A stretch of DNA of 64,000 nt from Prado023 sp963777855 (GTDB lineage Bacteria > Actinomycetota > Actinomycetes > S36-B12 > CAIYMF01): the NCBI GenBank assembly GCA_963777855.1, contig CAVZRW010000008.1:1-64000 (forward strand), written 5' to 3'. The number at the start of each line of letters is the position of its first letter. Within the stretch, counting starts at the first letter, position 1. This document shows, piece by piece, positions 50,824 to 59,619 of this stretch. The position numbers and the translations under genes are program-made. The notes below the pieces were generated by a model that was not told where the DNA came from, made no database searches, and worked only from the letters and a program-made list of their open reading frames with translations.

Positions 50824-52104
50824 TCATGCTGCCGGTGTCACCCGTGACAGCACGTTGATCAGCCGGTCCATCGGATCGGGATCGGCCGTGTCGGTGAGGT
50901 TGGCCATGAGCTTGAGCGCGAGCTCGCGCAGGACCGGCACGGGCATCCCGTAGGTGGTGGCCAGCTTCATGACCGTGGGGTGGCCGATCGCCCGCACGAA
51001 CCACCGGCCGAGCGTGTAGTAGCCGCCGTAGTGGGCCTTGAGGTCCTCGGCGTAGCCGTGCAGCTGGGCCTCGCGGCCCTCGACGCGCGGCTCGGCCAGC
51101 GCCGCGTCGATGCGCGCCCCGGCCAGCGCGCCGGCCTCCAGCGCGTAGTCGATGCCCTCGCCGTTGAACGGGTTGACCATGCCGCCGGAGTCGCCGACCA
51201 GCAGCATCCCCCTGGCGTAGTGCGGCTGGCGGTTGAACCCCATCGGCAGGGCCATGCCGCCGATGCGCACCGTGTCGGCGTGCTCGCGCAGCGCCCAGTG
51301 CTCGGGGGTCTCGCGCATCCAGCGGCGCAGCAGGTCGCGGTAGTCGACGTTGCCGAAGGCCTCGGAGGTGTTCAGGATGCCCAGGCCGATGTTGACCGTG
51401 CCGTCGGCCAGGCCGAACACCCAGCCGTAGCCGGGCAGCAGCGCGCCGTCGGAGCGCAGCTCGAGGTGGGACTCCATCCAGGGCTCGGCCGCCCGGGGGC
51501 TCGGGGCGTAGGCGCGCACGGCCACGCCCATCGGCCGGTCCTCGCGACGGGTCAGGCCCTGGGCCACGGCCAGCCGGGAGGAGACCCCGTCGGCGGCCAC
51601 GACCACCGGGGCGCGGTAGGTGACCCGCTGCCCGGCGGCGCGCCCGCGGGCGTCGGTGGGCTGGGCGATCACGCCGGTGACCCGTCCGGTGCGCGGGTCC
51701 CGGGTCGGCTCGAGGACCTTGGTGCGCTCCACCAGGGTGGCGCCGGCGGACGCGGCGTGTCGGGCCAGGATCTCGTCGAGCTCCATGCGGGCACGGACCA
51801 GGCCGTAGGGGGGGAACCGGTCGAGCTCGGGCCAGGGAAGCTCGTAGGTGTGTCCGTTGGCCACGATCCGAAGGCCGTTGTTGCGCGCCCAGCCCTTCTC
51901 GGGGGAGATGTCCACGCCCATCGTGATCAGGGACTTCACCGCGCGGGGGGTCAGGCCGTCGCCGCAGACCTTGTCGCGAGGGAAGGCGGCCTTCTCCAGC
52001 AGCAGCACCTCGCGCCCGGCAGCGGCCAGGCGGTGTGCGGTCGCCGATCCGGCGGGTCCGGCACCGACGACGATGACGTCGGCGTCTTGGCCGCGCTCGG
52101 ACAT
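50824..52104 (-). CDS. menJ: FAD-dependent geranylgeranyl-reductase-family protein, menaquinone reductase (MenJ-like)
   Basis: 426 residues from ATG 52104, with GAGGTG upstream. FAD-binding VIVVGAGPAGSATAHRLAAA at the N-terminus, KVCGDGLTPRAVKSLITMGV, YGLVRARMELDEILARHA, and the second FAD motif MLLVGDSGGMVNPFNGEGID followed by YALEAG. This group reduces double bonds of polyprenyl chains; in mycobacteria MenJ saturates one isoprene unit of menaquinone. Location directly upstream of nuoA and with other men genes nearby supports that role. A TAGAAT box lies 38 bases upstream of the start. Confidence 0.88.
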   Translation of the reverse strand: MSERGQDADVIVVGAGPAGSATAHRLAAAGREVLLLEKAAFPRDKVCGDGLTPRAVKSLITMGVDISPEKGWARNNGLRIVANGHTYELPWPELDRFPPYGLVRARMELDEILARHAASAGATLVERTKVLEPTRDPRTGRVTGVIAQPTDARGRAAGQRVTYRAPVVVAADGVSSRLAVAQGLTRREDRPMGVAVRAYAPSPRAAEPWMESHLELRSDGALLPGYGWVFGLADGTVNIGLGILNTSEAFGNVDYRDLLRRWMRETPEHWALREHADTVRIGGMALPMGFNRQPHYARGMLLVGDSGGMVNPFNGEGIDYALEAGALAGARIDAALAEPRVEGREAQLHGYAEDLKAHYGGYYTLGRWFVRAIGHPTVMKLATTYGMPVPVLRELALKLMANLTDTADPDPMDRLINVLSRVTPAA

Positions 52105-52141
52105 CGGTGGGCACCTCGGGAAGGTCGATGGGACGCCCCGG

Positions 52142-52147
52142 ATTCTA
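52142..52147 (-). promoter_or_regulatory. Probable -10 box for the menJ-like gene
   Basis: TAGAAT on the minus strand, 37 bases before the ATG at 52104, which leaves about 30 bases of leader with the GAGGTG ribosome site. No clear -35. It lies in the 237-base divergent region between this gene and pflB. Confidence 0.45.
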
Positions 52148-52341
52148 GCCCCGTGCGCCGGACTCGGCTCCCGCGCGCCCGCGCCCGCACCGTCGCGGGC
52201 CACGACTGGGGTCGAAGGTCCCGGTTGGCTGGGGACCTCCACGGGCAGGAAACGCTGAGCACCCGCCGGGAGAATGGATCCCCCGCCCGGGCACGCGCCC
52301 GCGGACGGGCGCGCACGATCGACGCAGGGAAGAGGACCGCA

Positions 52342-54607
52342 GTGACCATCGCCGCAGACCGACCGACCACCACCGACCCGTGGGAGGGCTTCGACTCAGG
52401 CCCGTGGCGGCAGTCCATCGACGTCGCGGGCTTCATCCGCGGCAACTACGCGCCCTACACCGGTGACGACACGTTCCTGGCCGGGCCGACGCAGCGCACC
52501 GAGGCGCTGTGGAGCTTCGTGGCCGACCTGATGCTCCTCGAGCGCGAGCGCGGCATCCTCGACGTGGACGTGCACACCCCCAGCACCATCACCTCGCACG
52601 CGCCCGGCCGGATCACGCCCGACATCCCCGAGCTGATCGTCGGCCTGCAGACCGACGCCCCGCTCAAGCGCGCGATCATGCCCAACGGCGGCTACCGGAT
52701 GGTCGAGAACGGCCTCAAGGCCTACGGCTACGAGCCGGACCCGGCGGTCACCGAGATCTTCACCAAGTACCGCAAGACCCACAACGACGGCGTGTTCGAC
52801 GCCTACACCCCGGACATCCGCGCGGCGCGCTCCAGCCACGTCATCACCGGCCTGCCCGACGCGTACGGCCGCGGGCGGATCATCGGCGACTACCGGCGCG
52901 TGGCGCTCTACGGGGTGGACCGGCTCATCGCCGCCAAGAAGGCCGAGCACGCCAGCCTCGACGACCGGCTGAGCACCGACGCGATCATCCGCGACCGCGA
53001 GGAGCTCTCCGAGCAGATCCGCGCGCTGGCCGAGCTCATCGAGCTCGGCCAGGCCCACGGCGTCGACCTGCGCCGGCCGGCGCCGCACCGGCCAGGAGGC
53101 GATCCAGTGGCTGTACCTGGCCTACCTCGGGGCGATCAAGGAGCAGAACGGCGCGGCGATGAGCCTGGGCCGGGTCTCGACCTTCCTCGACGTGTACCTG
53201 CAGCGCGACCTCGACGCCGGGGTGCTCACCGAGGAGCAGGCCCAGGAGCTGGTCGACGACTTCGTCATCAAGCTGCGGATGGTCCGCTTCCTGCGCACCC
53301 CCGAGTACGACGCCCTGTTCTCCGGGGACCCGACCTGGGTCACCGAGGCCATCGGCGGCATGGGCTACGACGGCCGGCCGATGGTCACCCGCTCGTCGTT
53401 CCGGTTCCTGCAGACCCTCTACAACCTCGGGCCCGCGCCCGAGCCGAACCTGACGGTGCTGTGGTCCCCGGACCTGCCCGAGGGGTTCAAGCAGTTCTGC
53501 GCGAAGGTCTCGATCGACACCTCGGCGATCCAGTACGAGTCCGACGACCTGCTGCGCGAGTTCAACGCCGGCGGCGACGACTGCGCGATCGCCTGCTGCG
53601 TGTCGAGCATGCCGGTGGGCAAGCGGATGCAGTTCTTCGGGGCCCGGGTCAACCTGGCCAAGACGCTGCTCTATGCCCTCAACGGCGGGCGCGACGAGAT
53701 CAGCGGCAAGCAGATCGTGGACCTCGGGGCGCCGGTCACCGGCGACACCCTGGACTTCGACGACGTGTGGGCGCGCCTGGACCGGGCGATGACCTGGCTG
53801 GCCGACACCTACGTCAACGCGCTGAACATCATCCACTACATGCACGACAAGTACGCCTACGAGCGCCTCGAGATGGCCCTGCACGACTACGACCCCGAGC
53901 GCACGCTGGCGTGCGGCATCGCGGGCCTGTCGATCGTGGCCGACTCGCTCTCGGCGATCCAGCACGCCGGCGTGCACCCCGTGCGCGACGAGACCGGGCT
54001 CATCGTCGACTTCGAGATCGACGGCGAGTACCCGGCCTTCGGCAACAACGACGCCCGCGTGGACGACCTGGCTGCCCGGATCGTGACGGTGTTCATGGAG
54101 AAGGTCCGCGCCTTCCCGGCCTACCGCGACGCCCGGCACACCCAGTCGGTGCTCACGATCACCTCCAACGTGGTCTACGGGGCCAACACCGGCTCCACGC
54201 CGGACGGCCGCAAGCGCGGCGAGCCGTTCGCCCCGGGTGCCAACCCGATGCACGGCCGCGACCGCAAGGGCCTGATCCCGGCAGCGATGTCGGTGGCGCA
54301 CCTGCCCTACGCCGACGCCCAGGACGGCATCTCGATGACCGCCTCGGTGATCCCCGCGGGCCTGGGCAAGACTGCCGAGGAGCGCGCGGACAACCTCATC
54401 GGCGTGCTCGACGGGTACGTGGCCAGCGGCGGCTTCCACATGAACGTCAACGTGCTCAACCGCGAGATGCTGCTCGACGCGATGGAGAACCCGCTGAAGT
54501 ACCCGCAGCTGACCATCCGGGTCTCGGGATACGCGGTGAACTTCGTTCGCCTGACCCGCCAGCAGCAGCAGGATGTGATCGACCGCACGTTCCATATGAG
54601 CGTCTGA
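52342..54607 (+). CDS. pflB: Formate C-acetyltransferase (pyruvate formate-lyase), one frameshift
   Basis: About 755 residues from GTG 52342 with AGAGGA upstream. N-terminal PWEGFDSGPWRQSIDVAGFI and HVITGLPDAYGRGRIIGDYR; the catalytic cysteine pair in CAIACCVSSMPVGKRMQFFG; the glycyl-radical loop near the C-terminus in RVSGYAVNFVRLT. One indel region near 53085-53095 shifts the frame (the protein should continue QEAIQWLYLAYLGAIKEQNG). PFL splits pyruvate with CoA into acetyl-CoA and formate under anaerobic conditions and is destroyed by oxygen when active. pflA follows 26 bases downstream. Confidence 0.96.
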
Positions 54608-54633
54608 GTCGGGGCACGGCTACCGTTCGGCCC

Positions 54634-55404
54634 ATGTCCGAGGTCCGTGGCGATGTTGCCGATGGCACGCGGATCGGCTTCGTCCACTCCTCGGAGACCA
54701 CCTCGGGGGTGAACGGGCCCGGTCTGCGGTACACGGTGTTCCTCTCGGGGTGCCCGCTGCGCTGCCTGTACTGCCACAACCCCGACACCCAGACCATGCG
54801 CCTGGGTGAGCGGACCACTGCTGCCCGGGTCATCGAGGAGGCCGGGCGCTACCAGGCGTTCATCACCCCGCGCGGCGGCCTGACGGTCACCGGTGGCGAG
54901 CCGCTGCTGCAGCCGGCCTTCGTCGAGGACCTGTTCGTCGGGGTCAAGGACGCGTTCGGCATGCACACCGCGCTGGACACCTCCGCCAACGGTGGCCATC
55001 GCGCCAGCGACCGTCTGCTGGCCAACACCGACCTGGTCCTGCTGGACATCAAGGCCGGCACCCCGGAGCTGTACGAGCAGGTCAGCGCAGGAGGGAGCCT
55101 GGCCGACGTGCTGGACTTCGCCGGCCGGCTGGTCGAGCACCGGATCGCGATCTGGATCCGGTTCGTGCTGGTGCCCGGGCTCACCGACGCCCCGGACCAC
55201 GTGGCGCAGGTCGCCGACCTCAGCGCCGAGCTCGGCGACGTGGTCCAGCGCGTCGAGGTGCTGCCCTACCACCGCCTCGGCGTGGACAAGTACGCCGCAC
55301 TGGGCCGCGCCTACCCGCTGCTGGACACGCCCACGCCCACCCACGAGTCGGTCGAGGCGGCCCTGGAGATCTTCCGCAGTCGAGGGCTCTACGCCCTGGC
55401 CTGA
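54634..55404 (+). CDS. pflA: Pyruvate formate-lyase-activating enzyme (radical SAM)
   Basis: 256 residues from ATG 54634. Radical-SAM motif LSGCPLRCLYCHNPDTQTMR (CxxxCxxC), glycine-rich GGLTVTGGEPLLQPAFVEDL, LDTSANGGH, and LVLLDIKAGTPELYEQV. It abstracts a hydrogen from the PflB glycine to make the radical. A TACCGT box ends seven bases before the ATG, so it may also have its own leaderless transcript. It ends 10 bases from a convergent membrane-protein gene. Confidence 0.96.
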   Translation: MSEVRGDVADGTRIGFVHSSETTSGVNGPGLRYTVFLSGCPLRCLYCHNPDTQTMRLGERTTAARVIEEAGRYQAFITPRGGLTVTGGEPLLQPAFVEDLFVGVKDAFGMHTALDTSANGGHRASDRLLANTDLVLLDIKAGTPELYEQVSAGGSLADVLDFAGRLVEHRIAIWIRFVLVPGLTDAPDHVAQVADLSAELGDVVQRVEVLPYHRLGVDKYAALGRAYPLLDTPTPTHESVEAALEIFRSRGLYALA

Positions 55405-55414
55405 GCCGGGAGCA

Positions 55415-56047
55415 TCACCGGTCCTCAGCGCTGCGCTGGTCGCCGCTGTGCTGGTCGCCGCTGTCATGGCCGCCGGCGGGCCCGCGCAGCCCTGCGAGGA
55501 TCTCCTGCGTGGTCAGGGCCCCGCCCGGGCGCGACCGACGACGGGCAGCAAGGGTCGCGCAGCTGACCTCCCCGCGCAGGCGCACGACCAGGGCCAGGGC
55601 CAGGAGCGCCACGCCGACGGCACCCAGGTAGGGCTGGACGGGCGCGTAGACGCCCAGCGCACCGGTGGTGCCCAGGGTGAGCAGGACGAGCTTGTTGCAG
55701 ACCGGGCAGCCGATCGCCAGGTACGCGAGCAGCGAGCCTGCCACCCCTGCCCTGGCGGCGCGGCTCCCAGGTGCCGGGTCGACGACGTCGAGCCGGATCG
55801 GCGCCGGACCGTCGTTGCGCACGTAGGTGGCGCTGAGCAGGCCGGACAGGATCGCGGTGGCCAGCAGGACCTCCGGGGCCCAGGCGGTCGGGGGCACCGA
55901 CCGGCCGAACACGGGGTTCGCCAGCACGGCGGTCGAGGCCCCCAGGATCACGTAGGTCCCCACGGCCACCGCAAGGGCGGCCATCCAGCGCCGTGGCGAC
56001 CAGGTCAGGAAGGCCGCCAGGAAGCAGTTGTTGCCCATCAGGATCAC
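55415..56047 (-). CDS. Membrane protein with GCPVCNK (CxxC) motif, divergent from the persulfide operon
   Basis: About 210 residues; start GTG 56047 or ATG 56038 (MGNNCFLAAFLTWSPRRWMA). Four or five helices: ALAVAVGTYVILGASTAVLA, EVLLATAILSGLLSATYVRN, AGVAGSLLAYLAIGCPVCNK, LVLLTLGTTGALGVYAPVQP and LGAVGVALLALALVVRLRG. The CxxC lies at a helix end, as in thiol-redox membrane proteins such as DsbB- or VKOR-like ones, but I see no clear match to those. The tail is polar. It shares an intergenic region with two CstR-type operators with the rhodanese gene, so it likely belongs to the sulfide/persulfide response. A longer frame to 56338 would cross the operators and the rhodanese gene. Confidence 0.7.
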   Translation of the reverse strand: MILMGNNCFLAAFLTWSPRRWMAALAVAVGTYVILGASTAVLANPVFGRSVPPTAWAPEVLLATAILSGLLSATYVRNDGPAPIRLDVVDPAPGSRAARAGVAGSLLAYLAIGCPVCNKLVLLTLGTTGALGVYAPVQPYLGAVGVALLALALVVRLRGEVSCATLAARRRSRPGGALTTQEILAGLRGPAGGHDSGDQHSGDQRSAEDR

Positions 56048-56079
56048 GCTCCAGCTCGCCCAGCACGGTTCCTGGAAGT

Positions 56080-56095
56080 ATACCCCCCCGGGTAT
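56080..56095. promoter_or_regulatory. CsoR/CstR-type operator 1
   Basis: ATACCCCCCCGGGTAT, a 16-bp near-perfect palindrome of the A/T-flanked C-run/G-run kind bound by CsoR-family repressors (CsoR for copper, CstR for persulfide). It is 33 bases before the start of the CxxC membrane protein on the minus strand. The sulfur genes here argue for the CstR type. Confidence 0.7.
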
Positions 56096-56125
56096 CTGCT
56101 CGCCATGCGGCGCTGCGTTTGACAG

Positions 56126-56141
56126 ATACCCCCGGGGGTAT
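56126..56141. promoter_or_regulatory. CsoR/CstR-type operator 2
   Basis: ATACCCCCGGGGGTAT, a perfect 16-bp palindrome 45 bases before the rhodanese ATG (56186). Its centre is 46 bases from that of operator 1, so one repressor may control both divergent transcripts. AAGGAG before 56186 is the ribosome site. Confidence 0.75.
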
Positions 56142-56185
56142 GCAAACCTAGGTCCACCCGCACCGATTCCCGCCAAGGAGAACCG

Positions 56186-56506
56186 ATGATCGAGCAGATC
56201 ACCCCCGACCAGCTGCAGCAGCGCCTGGCCACGACGAACCTGACCCTCGTCGACGTGCGCGAGGTGCACGAGTACCGCGCCGGGCACGTTCCCGGCGCTA
56301 TCAACATCCCTCTGGGCCTGCTCCCCGTGCGCCTGCACGAACTGCCCGCCGGCGCCGAGCTGACCCTCATCTGCCAGTCCGGCAACCGCTCGATGCAGGC
56401 CTGCCTGTGGCTGGCCAACCAGGGCCGGGCGTCGGTGAACGTCCTCGGCGGGACGGGCACCTGGCTCCTGTCGGGCCGGCCGGTCGAGTCCGGGGTTCGG
56501 GCATGA
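56186..56506 (+). CDS. Rhodanese-domain sulfurtransferase
   Basis: 106 residues, a single rhodanese domain: LVDVREVHEYRAGHVPGAIN, IPLGLLPVRLHELP, and the active-site loop ICQSGNRSMQA with the catalytic Cys. It carries persulfide sulfur between partners. Its stop overlaps the start of the persulfide dioxygenase gene (ATGA). In staphylococci, cst operons hold similar single-domain and fused rhodaneses. Confidence 0.94.
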   Translation: MIEQITPDQLQQRLATTNLTLVDVREVHEYRAGHVPGAINIPLGLLPVRLHELPAGAELTLICQSGNRSMQACLWLANQGRASVNVLGGTGTWLLSGRPVESGVRA

Positions 56507-57945
56507 GCCCCCGCCGACCGACGGTCGTCGCCCTGGACACCCCCAACCTGGGCGACCGCTCCTACATCGTCGCCCTGGACGGCCGGGCCGTGGTGGTCGA
56601 CCCGCAGCGCGACATCGACCGCGTCGTGGCCGTCCTCGAGCAGAACGACTGGACGCTGACCCACGTGGTGGAGACCCACGTGCACAACGACTACGTCTCC
56701 GGCGGGCTGGTCCTGGCCGGCGAGCTCGGTGCCGAGTACCTCGTGCCGCACGGTCACGACTACCGGTTCTCGGCCACCGAGGTCCGCGACGGCGCCACGT
56801 TCGCCTCCGGCCCGATGGCCTGGCGGGTCGTGCACACCCCTGGCCACACCCCTCACCACGTCTCCTACGCGGTGGCCGTCGACGGCCTCGACGCCGCGGT
56901 GTTCACCGGCGGCTCGATGCTCTACGGCAGCGTCGGGCGCCCGGACCTGATCGGCCCGCAGGCCACCGAGGGCCTGGCCCATGCCCAGTGGCACTCGATG
57001 CGGCGCATCGTGGCCGACGTGGCCGCCGAGGCCGACGTGTTCCCGACGCACGGCTTCGGGTCCTTCTGCTCGGCCACGACCACCGTGGGCACCTCCTCGA
57101 CGGTCGGCCACCAGGCCGTGAGCAACCCCGCGCTGCAGGTCGACGAGGACGTGTTCGTCAAGGAGCTCATCGACGGCCTCGACGCCTTCCCCGCCTACTA
57201 CGCCCACATGGGACCTGCCAACGAGGCGGGCGCGGGACCCATCGACCTGTCCCTGCCGGCACGTGCCGAGGCCGGCGAGCTGCGCCGGCGCATCGACGAC
57301 GGCGAGTGGGTCATCGACCTGCGCTCCCGGGTCCTGTTCGGCCAGGGCCACCTGCGCGGAACCCTGTCGTTCCCCTCCGACGGCAACGCGATCACGTACC
57401 TGGGCTGGATCATCCCGTGGGGCACGCCGCTGACCCTGCTCGGCGAGTCGCCGGAGCAGGTCAGCGCGTTCCAGCGCGACCTGGTCCGGATCGGCATCGA
57501 CCGGCCCGAGGCCCACGCCACCGGGGATCCGCACGACTGGGCGCTGGACCCCACCGACATCCACGCCACCGAGCGCACGGACTTCGCGGGCCTGCTCGCC
57601 GCCCTGGCCGAGGACCCCAACCGCATCTACCTCGACACCCGCCGCAGGACGGAGTGGATCGACGGGCACGTCATGGGCGCCCGCCTGCTGCCGCTGCACG
57701 AGCTCCCGGCGCGCATCGAGGAGGTCGCCACGTGGTCGCGGGCCGCCGCGCACGCCGGCGCCGATCCGCGGGTGTGGGTCAGTTGTGGCAGCGGGTTCCG
57801 CGCCAGCATCGCCGCCTCACTGCTCCAGCGCGCCGGGATCCCCGTCGTCCACGTCGACGACGCGTTCGCCAACGCCGCCCGGGCCGGTGCCACCATCCTG
57901 GTCGACCAGCACCCCGAGACCATCGGATCGGCCTACTCCGACTGA
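56503..57945 (+). CDS. cstB: Persulfide dioxygenase fused to pseudo-rhodanese and rhodanese domains (CstB-like)
   Basis: 480 residues. Residues 1-240: metallo-beta-lactamase domain with VVETHVHNDYVSGGLVLAGE, VVHTPGHTPHHVSYAV and GRPDLIG, the pattern of ETHE1/CstB persulfide dioxygenases (iron ligands His, His, Asp, His). About 260-370: a rhodanese fold (WVIDLRSRVLFGQGHLRGTL) lacking an active-site cysteine. About 385-470: a rhodanese with RIYLDTRRRTEWIDGHVMGA and the loop VSCGSGFRASIAA carrying the Cys. The three-part layout is that of S. aureus CstB, which turns low-molecular-weight persulfide into thiosulfate. It is coupled to the genes before and after it. Confidence 0.9.
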   Translation: MSPRRPTVVALDTPNLGDRSYIVALDGRAVVVDPQRDIDRVVAVLEQNDWTLTHVVETHVHNDYVSGGLVLAGELGAEYLVPHGHDYRFSATEVRDGATFASGPMAWRVVHTPGHTPHHVSYAVAVDGLDAAVFTGGSMLYGSVGRPDLIGPQATEGLAHAQWHSMRRIVADVAAEADVFPTHGFGSFCSATTTVGTSSTVGHQAVSNPALQVDEDVFVKELIDGLDAFPAYYAHMGPANEAGAGPIDLSLPARAEAGELRRRIDDGEWVIDLRSRVLFGQGHLRGTLSFPSDGNAITYLGWIIPWGTPLTLLGESPEQVSAFQRDLVRIGIDRPEAHATGDPHDWALDPTDIHATERTDFAGLLAALAEDPNRIYLDTRRRTEWIDGHVMGARLLPLHELPARIEEVATWSRAAAHAGADPRVWVSCGSGFRASIAASLLQRAGIPVVHVDDAFANAARAGATILVDQHPETIGSAYSD

Positions 57946-58793
57946 TGGGCACCCTGCTGCTGGCCACCGCCGTCGGCATCCTGCTGGGCGCCGCCCTGGG
58001 ACTGCTCGGCGGCGGTGGCGGCATCCTCGCCGTGCCGCTGCTCGTGGGCCTGCTGGGCATGGACGTGGATCACGCCGCGACCACCAGCCTGGTGATCGTG
58101 CTGGTCGCCGCACTCGCCGGCCTCGTCGCCCACCAGCGGGCCGGCCGGGTGCTGTGGCGCCCGGGCGCGGTGTTCGGCGCCGGCAGCGTCGTGGGTGCGG
58201 CCGCTGGGGCGGCGCTGGCGGCCGTGGTCGCCGACTGGATCAAGCTGGGGGCCTTCAGCGTCCTGCTGCTGGTGGCCGGGGTGGCGATGCTGCGCAACGC
58301 CCGGCGCCAACCCGCCCACCGCGAGGCCCTGGCCCCCTCGCCGAGCACCGACGCGTGCGGGATGCCGCGCCCGGCCGGCGACGACCCGGCCCGGCGCTCG
58401 TGCTCCCTTCCCCTGGTGCTCCTGGTGGCCCTCGCCACGGGCGTCGTGACCGGCTTCCTCGGGGTCGGCGGCGGCTTCCTGGTGGTACCGGCCCTCGTGC
58501 TCACGCTGCGGATGCCCGTGCCCAACGCCACCGCCACGGGGCTGGTCGTCGTGGCCCTTGCCTCCGCCTCTGCACTCGGGGTGCGTGTCGCCCAGGCGCC
58601 GGACACCAGTGATCCAGCCCTGACCGCGCTGATCGCGCTCGCCGCTGTGGCCGCCGCGGTGGTGGCCGCCCGATGGTCGGGCCGGGTCTCCCCGCGGGCA
58701 CTGGCCTCGGGCTTCGCGGTCCTGGTCCTGGTCATGGCTGTGGTCCTGGCCGTGCAGGCCCAGGGCGCGCTGTCGGATCGCCTGGTCACCTGA
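57945..58793 (+). CDS. TauE/SafE-family sulfite/sulfonate exporter-like protein
   Basis: 282 residues from ATG 57945, sharing a base with the cstB stop (TGATG). About eight helices in two similar halves, each opening with a Gly-rich helix: LLGAALGLLGGGGGILAVPL and ALATGVVTGFLGVGGGFLVV, the TauE family mark. Members move sulfite, sulfoacetate or related sulfur anions. In this operon it should export sulfite or thiosulfate made by the dioxygenase. It is the last gene of the unit; the DUF308 gene that follows has its own ribosome site 80 bases on. Confidence 0.92.
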   Translation: MGTLLLATAVGILLGAALGLLGGGGGILAVPLLVGLLGMDVDHAATTSLVIVLVAALAGLVAHQRAGRVLWRPGAVFGAGSVVGAAAGAALAAVVADWIKLGAFSVLLLVAGVAMLRNARRQPAHREALAPSPSTDACGMPRPAGDDPARRSCSLPLVLLVALATGVVTGFLGVGGGFLVVPALVLTLRMPVPNATATGLVVVALASASALGVRVAQAPDTSDPALTALIALAAVAAAVVAARWSGRVSPRALASGFAVLVLVMAVVLAVQAQGALSDRLVT

Positions 58794-58872
58794 GCCAGGC
58801 CTGGCGGAGCCGGGAGCCTCCCTCGTTCATGCCCGATCGTGTGGTAGCAAGGGCCCGACCAGAGGAGGTCCC

Positions 58873-59502
58873 ATGTCAGCCCAGAACCCGAACGTGCCCA
58901 ACCCCGATTCCGCAGCCGCGGCCAGCGAGGCCCTCCAGGATCGACGTGAGGCGATTGCCGGTGTCGCCAAGTGGTGGTGGCTGTTCCTGGTCAGCGCCGC
59001 CGCCTGGGCGGTCATCGGAGTCATCGTCCTGCAGCTGGACAAGCAGTCGGTGGCCACCGTCGGCTACCTGGTCGGCTTCATGCTGATCTTCACCGGCATC
59101 GAGCAGTTCGTCGTGGCCTCGGCCACCGACCGCCTGAAGTGGGTGTGGATCATCTTCGGCATCTTCTTCCTGCTCGGTGGGATCTGGGCCGTGTTCAACC
59201 CGATCGGCACGACTGCCGGCCTGGCCAACTCGCTGGGCCTTCTGTTCATCCTGATCGGCATCTTCTGGGCGATCGAGGCCTTCGGGTCCAAGGGCGCCAA
59301 CCCCCTGTGGTGGCTGACCCTGGTCTCCGCGGTGATCATGCTCGGCATGGGCTTCTGGGTGGGCCAGCAGGGCCTGCTGGAGAAGGCGATCACGCTGCTG
59401 GTCTTCGCCGGCATCTGGGCGTTCATGCACGCCATCGGCGACGTGATCCGCGCCTTCCAGCTGCGCAAGGTGGGCAAGCTCGTGGCCCCCAGGGCCGCCT
59501 GA
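58873..59502 (+). CDS. DUF308/HdeD-family membrane protein
   Basis: 209 residues from ATG 58873 with AGAGGAGG upstream. A polar start of about 30 residues, then six helices including WWWLFLVSAAAWAVIGVIVL, VGYLVGFMLIFTGIEQFVVA, LKWVWIIFGIFFLLGGIWAV, LGLLFILIGIFWAIEAFG, and WLTLVSAVIMLGMGFWVGQQ. This matches the HdeD-like DUF308 pattern of paired helices. HdeD helps acid resistance in E. coli; the role in actinobacteria is unknown. It is followed by a strong hairpin. Confidence 0.9.
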   Translation: MSAQNPNVPNPDSAAAASEALQDRREAIAGVAKWWWLFLVSAAAWAVIGVIVLQLDKQSVATVGYLVGFMLIFTGIEQFVVASATDRLKWVWIIFGIFFLLGGIWAVFNPIGTTAGLANSLGLLFILIGIFWAIEAFGSKGANPLWWLTLVSAVIMLGMGFWVGQQGLLEKAITLLVFAGIWAFMHAIGDVIRAFQLRKVGKLVAPRAA

Positions 59503-59544
59503 GCCGCCGCCGCACCTGCACGCCCGGACGCCGCGTCCGACGAC

Positions 59545-59578
59545 ACCGCCCGGTGTGGGGATTCCCGCACCGGGCGGT
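59545..59578 (+). terminator. Terminator after the DUF308 gene
   Basis: Stem of 15 bp with one G-T pair, arms 59545-59559 and 59564-59578, loop GATT, followed by TTCGCCTTT. Starts 42 bases after the DUF308 stop and sits before menG. Confidence 0.8.
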
Positions 59579-59619
59579 TCGCCTTTGGCGGGGCGCCGCT
59601 GGGCGGGGATGATGTGCCG

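Noticed and set aside
50980..55404. A plus-strand frame of 1,474 codons that joins antisense menJ sequence to pflB and pflA
   Set aside because: Only the pflB N-terminus and pflA parts are real; the first 440 codons are antisense to the menJ-like gene and the middle is pflB read off frame.
55415..55460. Short near-repeat GCTGGTCGCCGCTGT in the 3' end of the CxxC membrane gene
   Set aside because: Only two or three imperfect units, encoding a GDQHSGDQRS-type polar tail; too short to call a repeat element.
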